A DNA stretch of 64,000 bases from Schistocephalus solidus (lineage: Eukaryota; Platyhelminthes; Cestoda; Diphyllobothriidea; Diphyllobothriidae), in assembly GCA_017591395.1 (NCBI GenBank), contig WEDG01003324.1, positions 1-64,000 of the forward strand, written 5' to 3'. Below are positions 37,601 to 43,199 of the stretch, piece by piece; the stretch's first letter is position 1, and each line of letters begins with the position of its first letter. Made by a program: the position numbers and the translations under genes. Below the pieces are notes generated by a model that ran no database searches, had not been told where the DNA came from, and saw only the letters and a program-made list of their open reading frames with translations.

Positions 37601-40600
37601 ATATTCTCCCCTGTCTTTTTCGGTATTCCTCCTCTATCATTGCTAGCCGCCGTGTAACTGCCTGTGAGGGTTGCACAGTGAATTCACATGCTCAAAGTGA
37701 CATGTTTGTTCTATAACCTACTCCACCGAACGGCTCCCCACGCTTATCGTAGCGTAATGTCTTACTGTCTCGTTTTAAACCGTGGTATTTTCACTTAGCT
37801 CTGTCATGTCTTTCTACCTATACGTTGCTAGAGAGATTGAGCCTCGAGGCAGTACGGGGCGAGAGGGTCTCGTAACATGATCAGTCGGTAACCCAATAAC
37901 GCTGTTAATGTACCCGATCGCAACCGCTAGAACAAAGAGCCCGCAGTTCAATGGTTATGGCGTTGGCTTTCTAGCCAACAAGTCGCGCGTTCGAGCTGCA
38001 GGAATTGCGATAGCCGAGGTTGGCTGGCTGCTGATGGCTACTAAGCCTGACCTGGTCACTCCCGTCTCCCTTGTCTTTTTAGTTTTCTGATTATGTATCG
38101 CCACACGCGGTCTCTTCCTCTCTTTTTTCTCACTATCTCTCTCGCTCTCAGTATTCCACTAAAAATTATGATTAGTCATTGTATGTTATAACCACTACTA
38201 ACGTGACTATTAGAAACCTGAAGCCGAACGTAGCTGGGAACTGCTAGTTGACCTTCGCCGCTTTTACGACGCCCCGGAAGTCGATAACATTTTGTAAACA
38301 CCCAGGAATGAGGGCTCGGATCAATTTTTCAAAGTCTGGTACTAATTTCGAACAGCCTTTATTTATACACAAGACGCTCACGGGTTTAGGGCGAATCATA
38401 AATTTAAAATTAAATTTAAAAATTAAAATTAAATTCAAAATTAAACGTTCAAAACTCTAATGCACTGCGCCACGTGCTCGTGATGGGCAATATTGACATT
38501 GACTGCTACACGCTCACCGATCGGTTACGAAATTTAATCTTCCAGTTCTGCCTTGGGGCTCACTCTCGAGTCCTGCCAAACACCGCACAGCGGCTAGTAT
38601 CACGGACAGTTCAATATTGCCGACAAAATCTAGGGAGACTGGAATGGCCATTTCTGACTCCTTAGCTTAACCCCCAGTAGGTGCATCATCCGAGGATGGA
38701 ACGCATGGCCTGGCGATTAGTAGTCTGCCGTTCTAACCCCTTGCGCCATTCCCGTCTCCCTTGTCTTAACCGGCAATTTTTATTTAAAAATACGATTGCC
38801 TATGTTCTGTCCTCGAAAAAAAAATGAATGCCTGTTTCATCTTGTCGAATATGGAACGCTTATTTTTATGACATAGAAGTGGGACCCTTCGGCTTCAGGA
38901 AAAATTTCAGAAAGAGTAACCATCTCCGTGTCGTAACGCTGACCTTAACTCTCATCTCCCTGGGATTTCGCGCAAGGCTCGCGTAGTCGGGGGAGGTACC
39001 TGTTCCCGTTTCTTGCCCGCTTACTTTCTACGCTGTTTTCAAGCCTTTTTCAGAGTATTTCACAACTGCTTTTTCGCGTGTCCCTTATATAGCGTTTTGC
39101 CGAAATAACTGTGTTGCTTTTCGCTCTTTTCGGCGTCGTAACCCCCGGCACACACAAAACAACAGAAGGCCCTCTTCTCCAATGTGCGACGACGCGAATC
39201 CCTTTTCCGGCTTGTCGATCAGCACTCACCTCAAATCGCCTTGGCTGCCCAGCTCCCAGCCGGTGACGGTGCATTGCCAGCTGCATTCAAGCAACCCCCA
39301 GCAATGCGCGATCTCACTGACCCCTCTCCTTCTTTGGCCGCTGCCGTTGGTGACGAAGCCACAACAGCAACCGATAATTTGTCTGAAAGAGCCACCTCCT
39401 GTGTCGACAACTACCTGCAGGATTCGCATCTTGTTGCTGCCGAGGATGATGATGATGGTGATGATGCGAACGCCTCTTCCACTTCACCATCCTCCCCTGT
39501 GAGGACATTTTTTAAAATCTCTAGTCTGTTTACTTCTCATTTAGTAGCTCTTTTTACATGCATATTATTTTCCTCCGCTGAAGGAGTATGCGTACAGTGA
39601 ACTGTCAACTTGACCGACGTTAAGTGAGTTTGCATGGATGGGTCACTGTTTGTCTTTTGGTATGATTAGGCTGTTTTTGAATGCTGTCTTTCACTGTCGC
39701 ATGTTGATCTGTATATTTATTTTGTACAAATCGCCCGTCTTGGCACTCCTGAAACACCTTTTAGATTTTTGCTTTATTTCTTATGGCCCGATTTGATCTA
39801 CTTTCTGATTAAACCGTAAAAGTAGATGAAGGCTCGCCACTTTGTGGCTTCTTGGCAAGTGATACTTCGTTGTTTTTGTTCCTGACACCATCAGGTGCCT
39901 GCATTTCATAACCCAATTTGTGTTTTTTACTGCGCCTCAGATGGATCCCAGCTGCACTCTCCCTCCTACATTGAAAATCAGCACTGGATCTCGAGTGAAA
40001 CGTGAGTTTAAAGACAGATGGTTTCTGAAATACGATATGACGGTTTGCCCTAGTTTTTGTCTGGATTATCACCTCTAATCGGTTCCAAACTATTCTTTGT
40101 CTTCGCGACCCCTTAAAACGCAGAATTAGAGGCTGTCGGGAATTTTATAAAACTAAATTTGCTTTTGTGTGATCCAGAAAATTGTCATAAAATCATGAAC
40201 ATAGTAGACTACCACACATGCATTATTGCCCGTAGCAGCCTTTAAAGGTGGCTTGGATAAGAAAAAAATGCCTCGCATGTTTTCTCAATTGCTTAAAAGT
40301 TGCTAGGGGACACAATTGTCCCCCTGTCCGCCTGAGTTAACATGTAGTCTCTTTTATACTCTGAAAATGAAAAAGTTTTTGTGCATCGATTTTTCTGTAG
40401 AAGTATTTTCCTCCTAAAAATCTGGCGCTTGAAATCCCAGTTCACATATACTGGTAGAGTGAAGCCAACCAATCGCAGTACGGGTTCTGTTCGTCCCGTT
40501 ATCTCGAGCACCACCAGCAGCTGCCCAGCAGCTAGTACCTTCTAGTTAGAATAAAATTACCGACAAAGACAAGAGTAACAGCATTGGCAATTTCTGACTT

Positions 40601-41250
40601 TTAATCTCTGGTCCAAAATCGAGCGATGTGATCCGGCCGATCCCTGCTGTTAGGATATATATCTGAACGGCACGCACGTCCGTTTGTGACATTGCTCGCT
40701 CTTTGTTGTCCAGCCCGGCACCCTGGCTCGGTAGTAGAGTATTTGGTTAAGGCGTCAAGGAGCCGGTATTCTAGTGCCCGCTCATCGCAGCCTAGGCTTT
40801 TGGGATATAAGTGAAGGATGACTAAGTATGCGGAAAGGGGTCTCTTGTCTTCGCCCGGTTTGCTCTGTAACCTACTGCTAGGAAAGGCGAACCCTCTTGG
40901 AGATTGGCTTTGACTTGGACAGACCGATCCATTGGGAGTCGGTTATTTTTCAGTTCCCCATGCCGAAAATGGCAGCAATTACAGCGTTTCTTTTGTTGTC
41001 CTGCAGTTCATCCACCTCTTGCTGTTCACTTCACTCCGACGCCTAGACGCCTTCTACCGCGGAATTCTCGACTTGGCACTGGAGATGAAGACTAATCAGC
41101 TCTCGTATCCCATGTGTGCCTGCTCACTCTCCCGCTATCCCCGTCCCATAGCGTTCTTTTTCTGACTGCTCTACCAACCTGCATTTGAGATGACGCACCA
41201 TAGAGGGCCGTCATCGAACCTTTGTTCACTTTGGTTAAAAAATAAACCCT
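16774..41250 (+). CDS. SSX2IP: SSX2IP/ADIP-like afadin- and alpha-actinin-binding protein, whole gene (coding 16779-41095, spliced)
   Basis: Nine exons join in compatible phase: 16779-16964, 17055-17209, 24193-24361, 28836-29183, 29266-29803, 36816-36928, 39166-39498, 39941-40001 and 41007-41095. They encode 663 residues (the human protein is about 614). Residues about 55-200 align with animal SSX2IP without a gap across the second to fourth exons: a GLQPFLI...LN helix, then a coiled coil, then HEMKKQEHECTGLRKRLNTL. Later matches are ERRENELFHENRELRDMV, the basic helix FVRNKLANRVHNLSRRLWRR and LESCRQQLAECERKLREKDE. In other animals this protein acts at centrosomes and cilia, anchoring microtubules, and at adherens junctions through afadin and alpha-actinin. 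Only its fold and order are visible here. The start is the first ATG after an AG at 16773. A 5' UTR exon or trans-splicing could precede it. AATAAA at 41241 is a plausible polyadenylation signal. No in-frame stop interrupts the join. Confidence 0.85.
17055..17209 (+). CDS. SSX2IP: SSX2IP exon 2
   Basis: The acceptor CTTCTTGTAG and donor ACAG|GTAAGT are both strong; the exon ends in phase 2. It encodes residues 63-113, starting EFIGIGLQPFLIF and ending FERQIRTLHALEVAED. This fits the family's conserved N-terminal helical region, which in human reads FGFPSL and NCMNELLVLQRKNLL. The upstream intron is only 90 bp. Confidence 0.85.
18270..18405 (+). repeat. SINE-B copy (tRNA-derived)
   Basis: The head reads GGAGCTCAGGTGGTTAGA and CGCTGGCTG, followed by the B box GGGTTCAAATCCCACCGAGG and the tail CAAATCTGCTAAAATC. 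It matches the copies at 48130-48960. Confidence 0.75.
18840..20200 (+). repeat. AT-rich dispersed repeat, family F
   Basis: Pieces match the region at 54230-54780 in the same orientation and order: ATTTAAATTTACTAGTCAG, then GACCGGTC, TATCGGCAC/TATCGGTGACATCAA, ACGGAAGAAAAACTACCAATTC, TTCGGC...TTTATT, and GCATGGGCAGGCTTC. Within it, an AACTCAT.GTAATAGAAAACC module is repeated at about 19540 and 19750. There is no coding potential. It is an unclassified long repeat. Confidence 0.55.
20395..21235. repeat. Inverted family-F ends flanking a SINE
   Basis: ATCGGTCACTGACTGT near 20456 and its complement ACAGTCACTGACCGAT near 21168 are arranged head to head. The adjoining CGAAAACGCATTTTC (20415) and its inverted relative near 21210 extend the match. 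The 0.7 kb between them contains the SINE-A copy. Confidence 0.6.
20905..21065 (+). repeat. SINE-A, most complete copy (tRNA-derived)
   Basis: The tRNA-like head has an A-box-like CAATGGTTGACGCGTTGGA and a perfect B box GGGTTCGAGTCCC at 20959-20971. The unrelated tail follows: GGTTGGGTAGGACTGGCTG, GATGGCTACTAAGCCAGAAA and CCAGTCTCCCTTGTCTTTG. An RNA polymerase III promoter layout of this sort is typical of SINEs. At least a dozen further partial copies lie in introns of the SSX2IP gene. Confidence 0.85.
21674..21854. repeat. Foldback element with 66-bp arms
   Basis: The arm 21674-21739 and the arm 21789-21854 are reverse complements with only about four or five mismatches over 66 bp, separated by a 49-bp loop. 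Both contain CGATAAATTC and AAGACAATTTGGCG (the latter seen as CGCCAAATTGTCTT on the right). It looks like a MITE or foldback relic. No target-site duplication was identified. Confidence 0.9.
22440..23085 (+). repeat. Family-E repeat, long copy
   Basis: This is the longest + strand copy. It has ACTCCCACATCAGACAACTG, then CTCACTATAAACAACCTG, GCCAAAAGCCGTGGCTTGGA, GAGAGTCAGGCTGCAATGG, CTTCTTGACTCTGTCTTGAC and GCGCAAGTCACCGTCTGTGC. The copy at 25200-25740 repeats these in the same order on the minus strand. Confidence 0.75.
23245..23500 (-). mobile_element. Penelope-like element terminal repeat (pLTR-like) with hammerhead-like core
   Basis: On the minus strand CTGATGA (23281-23275) is followed by a T, then a 6-bp hairpin (GGATTC / GGGTCC, loop GAGTGC), then GAAACG, then CCAAGCAAATAAAGTAC. 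A TATAAATA lies upstream at 23332-23325. CTGATGA-stem-GAAAC followed by an AATAAA-containing segment is the arrangement of hammerhead-type motifs known from long repeats of Penelope-like retroelements. The extra T before the stem departs from a perfect hammerhead core, and no convincing cleavage site with stems I and III was found, so self-cleavage is doubtful. Adjacent Penelope coding sequence is not visible here. Confidence 0.55.
24193..24361 (+). CDS. SSX2IP: SSX2IP exon 3 (coiled coil)
   Basis: The acceptor TTTGTACGCAG and donor GACG|GTAAGC are clear. The first base completes a Ser codon split after AG of exon 2. It encodes LRRVTGDLDHSRKMNRRLQE and on to SAKET, a continuous heptad-rich coiled coil aligning without gaps to the human segment between VETQNL and DEVQKL. 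Residues about 114-170. Confidence 0.88.
25200..25740 (-). repeat. Family-E repeat, inverted copy
   Basis: On the minus strand it shows CTCCCGCATCAGACAACTG, CACTATAAACAATCTGACA, TAAAAGCCGTAGCTTGGCAG, GACAGAGAGTTAGGCTG and CTGTCTTGACACCGGGCCC, the same order as 22440-23085. The long frames overlapping it on both strands are therefore repeat artefacts. Confidence 0.75.
25890..26285 (-). mobile_element. Penelope-like retroelement fragment with GIY-YIG endonuclease motif
   Basis: On the minus strand one region reads LRENGYPQNFVNRCMRKR and another SDAVSRLLAPLRVGVAHRPE followed by RPKDP. After a small shift comes SGVVYRI.CSC.QNKYVGETGRM, the start of a GIY-YIG endonuclease in the Penelope style (VY...YVGETGR). 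That order, an RT-to-endonuclease linker ending in VAHRPE then the CSC.....YVGETGR box, is distinctive of Penelope-like elements. Stops in the YRI.CSC and LRT. positions and the frame change show it is decayed. The RT core is not present, and family-E copies abut both sides. Confidence 0.82.
26330..26870 (+). repeat. Family-E repeat, forward copy
   Basis: It shares CCTCACTATAAACAACCTG (26370), GAGAGTCAGGCTGCAATGG (26508), CTCCGGCCCACTTGACT (26685) and CGCAAGTCACCGTTCCTGCG with the copy at 22440. Together with the inverted copy at 25200 it brackets the Penelope fragment. Confidence 0.7.
28716..28800. repeat. Imperfect (ACT)n tract at the exon 4 acceptor
   Basis: About 85 bp of ACT/CTA triplets end some 35 bp before the exon 4 acceptor, over the region where the branch point and pyrimidine tract would sit. 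Confidence 0.85.
28836..29183 (+). CDS. SSX2IP: SSX2IP exon 4
   Basis: The acceptor is TTTCGCTTTTAG and the donor GAG|GTTAGT; both ends are phase 0. It encodes residues 171-286. The first 35 or so finish the coiled coil with QCQHEMKKQEHECTGLRKRL, matching the very conserved (Y/C)xHDLKKKEREYNKLKERL block of the family. The rest is Ser/Thr-rich, low complexity and probably disordered (TSATLSSSSLEAMRRR). Confidence 0.88.
29266..29803 (+). CDS. SSX2IP: SSX2IP exon 5
   Basis: The acceptor TTTGTTTAG follows an 82-bp intron. The donor TTAG|GTAAAT leaves phase 1. It encodes residues 287-465. LDLARNMIAHLERRENELFH then ENRELRDMV matches the family's second helical block (LLNDYEYRQKQILMENAELKK). An acidic/Ser-rich linker follows (EGDDDADGG, SASSSSSDLSDESE), then PFVRNKLANRVHNLSRRLWR, equivalent to the VREQLTNSIRKQWRILKSH segment of the human protein. 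Confidence 0.88.
30436..30575. repeat. Two SINE-A fragments, tail to tail
   Basis: A minus-strand piece (30436-30522: GACAAGGAGACTGGAATGGC, CTTATTAGCCG, B box CGGGATTCGAACCCG) is directly followed by a plus-strand tail (30522-30575: CTAATAAACCATAAGTGGC, CCAGTCTCTGCCTTTTTCGG). Confidence 0.75.
30727..30880 (+). repeat. SINE-A copy, nearly complete
   Basis: It has the tRNA-like head CTCGTGGTTCATTGGTAGAG and CGTTGGACT, a weakened B box TTGAATCCC, and the tail TGACTGGCTGATGACGGC, TAATAAGCCAGAAATGGC and CCGGTCTCCC. Confidence 0.8.
31730..32025 (+). repeat. Possible LINE 3' end
   Basis: The region ends with CTGACCTGAACTGGACC (32005-32021), similar to the ACTGAA-repeat end of the CR1-like copy at 11055-11070. 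No coding remnant is attached, so the assignment is weak. Confidence 0.35.
32985..33055 (+). repeat. SINE-A tail fragment
   Basis: GCTGGCTGGTGATGGC, TGATAAGTCAGAAGTAACC and AAGTCTCCCATGCCTTTTTC match the SINE-A tail; the head is missing. Confidence 0.7.
33515..33640 (+). repeat. SINE-A copy
   Basis: It has the B box GAGTTCGAGTCTC (33528), then GTTGGATATGGCTGGCTG, GACGGCTAATAAGCCAGAAG and TGGCAATTTCGATAACCC. A CGATTACCGCACTAACTCG segment with CTTGGGG precedes it and recurs at 38520, 41655 and 47635 as a separate short repeat. Confidence 0.78.
34230..34663 (+). repeat. (GAA)n microsatellite, about 430 bp, in SSX2IP intron 5
   Basis: Nearly pure GAA repeats on the transcribed (+) sense strand, with a few AAAG interruptions near 34250-34270, 34468, 34486 and 34547. 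The Glu-only and Ser-only reading frames over it are artefacts. Long GAA runs can form triplex DNA and hinder transcription in other organisms. Confidence 0.97.
35690..35895 (+). repeat. Family-E tail copy
   Basis: CAGTCTTCCTGACTACG, GCACAGGCAGGTAAGGGAAG, GAGAGTGCGGCAAATGCAG, GCGCAAGTCACCGTCCCTG and GGAGCATACGGTGGACATCG match the family-E 3' end. Confidence 0.72.
36816..36928 (+). CDS. SSX2IP: SSX2IP exon 6
   Basis: The acceptor is TGCCTCCTAG and the donor GGCG|GTACGT. The first two bases complete a Gly codon split after exon 5. Residues 466-503: GEPEASCSSNGNN then SELESCRQQLAECERKLREK. The latter is equivalent to the KLELEIQQCKEMIKTQQQ helix of the human protein, and the exon lies where that helix is expected in order. 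Confidence 0.82.
37085..37155 (-). repeat. SINE-A tail fragment, inverted
   Basis: TTTCTGGCCTATTAGCCGTC followed by GTCAGCCAGCC is the complement of the SINE-A tail. Confidence 0.65.
37396..38090. repeat. Cluster of three SINE-A copies
   Basis: There is a minus-strand tail at 37396-37470 (CAAGGGAGACTAGGGTGACC), a plus copy at 37515-37640 (B box GGTTCGAATCCC, TTGACTTACGTCGGCTAACC) and a plus copy at 37935-38090 (CAGTTCAATGGTTATGGCG, GCGTTCGAGC, GCTACTAAGCCTGACCTGG, CCCGTCTCCCTTGTC). Confidence 0.78.
38214..38279 (+). CDS. Candidate extra SSX2IP exon (6b)
   Basis: After ACGTGACTATTAG a frame reads KPEAERSWELLVDLRRFYDAPE and would join phase 0 to phase 0 between exons 6 and 7. Its W...F spacing is loosely similar to the family's EEWSLFKEQKKNF block, which exon 7 lacks. 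The proposed donor (GAA|GTCGAT) is weak. If not spliced, the frame ends at TAA 38295-38297, so it could instead be an alternative last exon or chance. Confidence 0.35.
38621..38775. repeat. Two SINE-A fragments, opposed
   Basis: A minus tail (AGGGAGACTGGAATGGCC, TCTGACTCCTTAGC) and a plus tail (GGCGATTAGTAGTC, CCCGTCTCCCTTGTCTTAAC). Confidence 0.65.
39166..39498 (+). CDS. SSX2IP: SSX2IP exon 7
   Basis: The acceptor ACAAAACAACAG lacks a good pyrimidine tract, so the true start may lie elsewhere. The donor CCCCT|GTGAGG is good, phase 0. Residues 504-614: KALFSNVRRRESLFRLVDQ, then an Ala/Pro-rich linker and an acidic run EDDDDGDD followed by Ser/Thr/Pro. A faint match of VRRRESLFRL to the family's ERERRSFTEAAIRL block is possible but weak. 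The open frame, the phase match on both sides and its position support the exon. Confidence 0.65.
39941..40001 (+). CDS. SSX2IP: SSX2IP exon 8
   Basis: The acceptor TACTGCGCCTCAG and donor AAAC|GTGAGT are both good. It encodes MDPSCTLPPTLKISTGSRVK and ends in phase 1, which matches exon 9. It is not conserved at the sequence level; the support is splice sites, phase and order. Confidence 0.65.
40715..40860 (+). repeat. SINE-A-like copy, diverged
   Basis: The head CTGGCTCGGTAGTAGAGTA with TGGTTAAGGCGTC, a poor B box, and a tail ending GTCTCTTGTCTTCGCCCGG. Confidence 0.5.
41007..41095 (+). CDS. SSX2IP: SSX2IP last exon (9), stop TAA at 41093
   Basis: The acceptor TTTTGTTGTCCTGCAG is strong. 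Phase 1 joining completes a Leu codon, then HPPLAVHFTPTPRRLLPRNS and RLGTGDED and TAA. A polyadenylation signal AATAAA lies at 41241-41246. It is not conserved with human, as expected for the C-terminus. Confidence 0.68.
41241..41246 (+). promoter_or_regulatory. Candidate polyadenylation signal AATAAA
   Basis: It lies about 146 bp downstream of the SSX2IP stop codon. It is only a candidate because AATAAA occurs by chance in AT-rich DNA. Confidence 0.45.
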
Positions 41251-42885
41251 ATTTTCATTACTAATCGAAAGCGGCTGCAGATTGCCTGCATTTACAACTG
41301 TGCACTGAATGCAACTGACTGACTTCTTCAAAGATATTACCCTTACTGTATAAAGTCTTAAGCTTGTCTGACATTTATTCTTGGCGGGTTTTCTATCCAG
41401 CCTCCTACCTTGAATCCGAGATGGGCACCCCTCTGACGGTTAAAGGTATCATCGCGATTCAGTTATAACTACTTCAGGCAGTGGTAGTTATGTAGGGTAC
41501 GTGACATCACTTGTGCCCCTAGTTTTTTCGGGCACCTGTTAGTTAAGATGCCGTCACTGAGAAAACTATTTTATGCCTTTCAACAAAGTAAACAGTCCTT
41601 GGACGAATGATTTTACCAAGCATTATATTGATCCTTTCCGTGGAGTAAGAGCCACTTCGCTCATCATTGGCGCTAACGGAACTCACTCGCCTCGTTCTGC
41701 CTCGTGACTGACTCTCAAGCCCTGTCAGCAGCCGCACAGCGGCTTGTGGGTAGATGAACATTTTCGACGAAGCCTGTTATTCTCCCTTGTCTTTGTCGGC
41801 CATGTTCATCAGTGTTAATTGTATTCAAGGGCATAGGCGCTGCCCTGCAGGTCGGCGAATTTGGTATTGCACGGGGCACACTGGTCGGCTAATGCAGCAT
41901 CATTGGATTGCTACTCTTTGAAGACCTGACTGACAGGAATGTATGTTTGCTTAAGAATCTCCTTGACGCAGCGCAGTCACAAAATACCAAGACAAAGGTA
42001 GGTTTTTAAGACATCAGGTAGAACGCATCTTGCGTTTCACTTCAGCAATGGAAAATCGAAGTTGGACGCATTTCCACTTATCAGTGAATATCCGAAAACA
42101 GAGGGAGTTTGTGGTCGTCAGGACCTCTACATTTACTATTGACCGTATCAAATGATCATAAAGCAAGAAACGTTCGATAGATCTCATCTAAATGCCCGAA
42201 GGGACGCAATTGATAGGGTCTGCTGTATGGGCATAACGCCCAAACAACAGACCGTATTCTGTGCCACTAAGAGTTTGCTTTTTTTCCACATTTTGCTGAA
42301 AGCTGGACCCCGCATTTGGAAGCATATAGTAGCAGACTTGTAAAAAGCTTTCCACTTTTTTTGCCGGAGAAATGACTTACTTCAGTTGGTACGGATAATA
42401 CTATAAGCAACCTAAGGAACACCTGCAGCATATCTCAGATTCTGTCGGTGATAAAACAGCCATAAGGTGCACACATCAAAGTGGGTGCTCACAAAGCCGC
42501 CTCTCTCCTTCTAGTCGGTCTGGAGGTTTGCAACGTCTAATTGAGAAAAATAGAAGTATTTGCGTCTGTAACTGCTATGGAAGCAGACCACAAAGTCGTG
42601 GTTGGAGTGCAGGTTTTGCAAACGAGCAACTTGGTACAGTACTTGTGTTACCTCATGAAATTGTTTTCGATAAGATTACCTGTTCATCTGCCTGCACCAA
42701 CTACACTACTAAGGAATGGACTGTATATGTAACATGCGTTTTTTATAGAAAACCTGCAAAAGTATCAGTTTTTTGACTCATTTGGTAAGAAAATTACGTC
42801 TACTTTGAATTTCATACTTGAAGAGAGGGTATATTTTGGTTTTAATACAGTTTATATTTAAGATTTTTTAGGACCATCAAATTTG
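41250..42885. other. Gene-free stretch downstream of SSX2IP
   Basis: It contains a short repeat around 41655-41800 (GCGCTAACGGAACTCACTCG, CTCAAGCCCTGTCAGCAGC) that recurs at 32615, 38505 and 47635. No exon or domain was recognised. Confidence 0.45.
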
Positions 42886-42889
42886 CCTT

Positions 42890-43195
42890 CACGGGCGTGG
42901 TGGCACGCGTAGGTGCAGTCTCACGCCGCACCAGCTACACTTGCCATTTATAGCACTGCCACTGCCTGGGATCATATTGAGACGCTTCGACACGTTCAGT
43001 GAATGTATTCTGCCGCGCCAGCCATACTTCTTGACACCGGATACAGCCAGGTGAGGGAAGAGAGAGTGCGGTAGCTGCAGCGCAAGTCTACTATCACTCA
43101 AAACGTATCCTCGTGCAAGTCAAGGTCACTGCACCACCCATCCGTGGAGCATACGGTGGACATCGTCGGACTAAGGCGGCAAACTGACATAGTCC
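42890..43195 (+). repeat. Family-E copy
   Basis: CATACTTCTTGACACCGGAT, GGAAGAGAGAGTGCGGTAGC, GCGCAAGTCTACTATCACTC and GGAGCATACGGTGGACATCG match the family-E tail; the 5' half is diverged. Confidence 0.72.
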
Positions 43196-43199
43196 AAAA

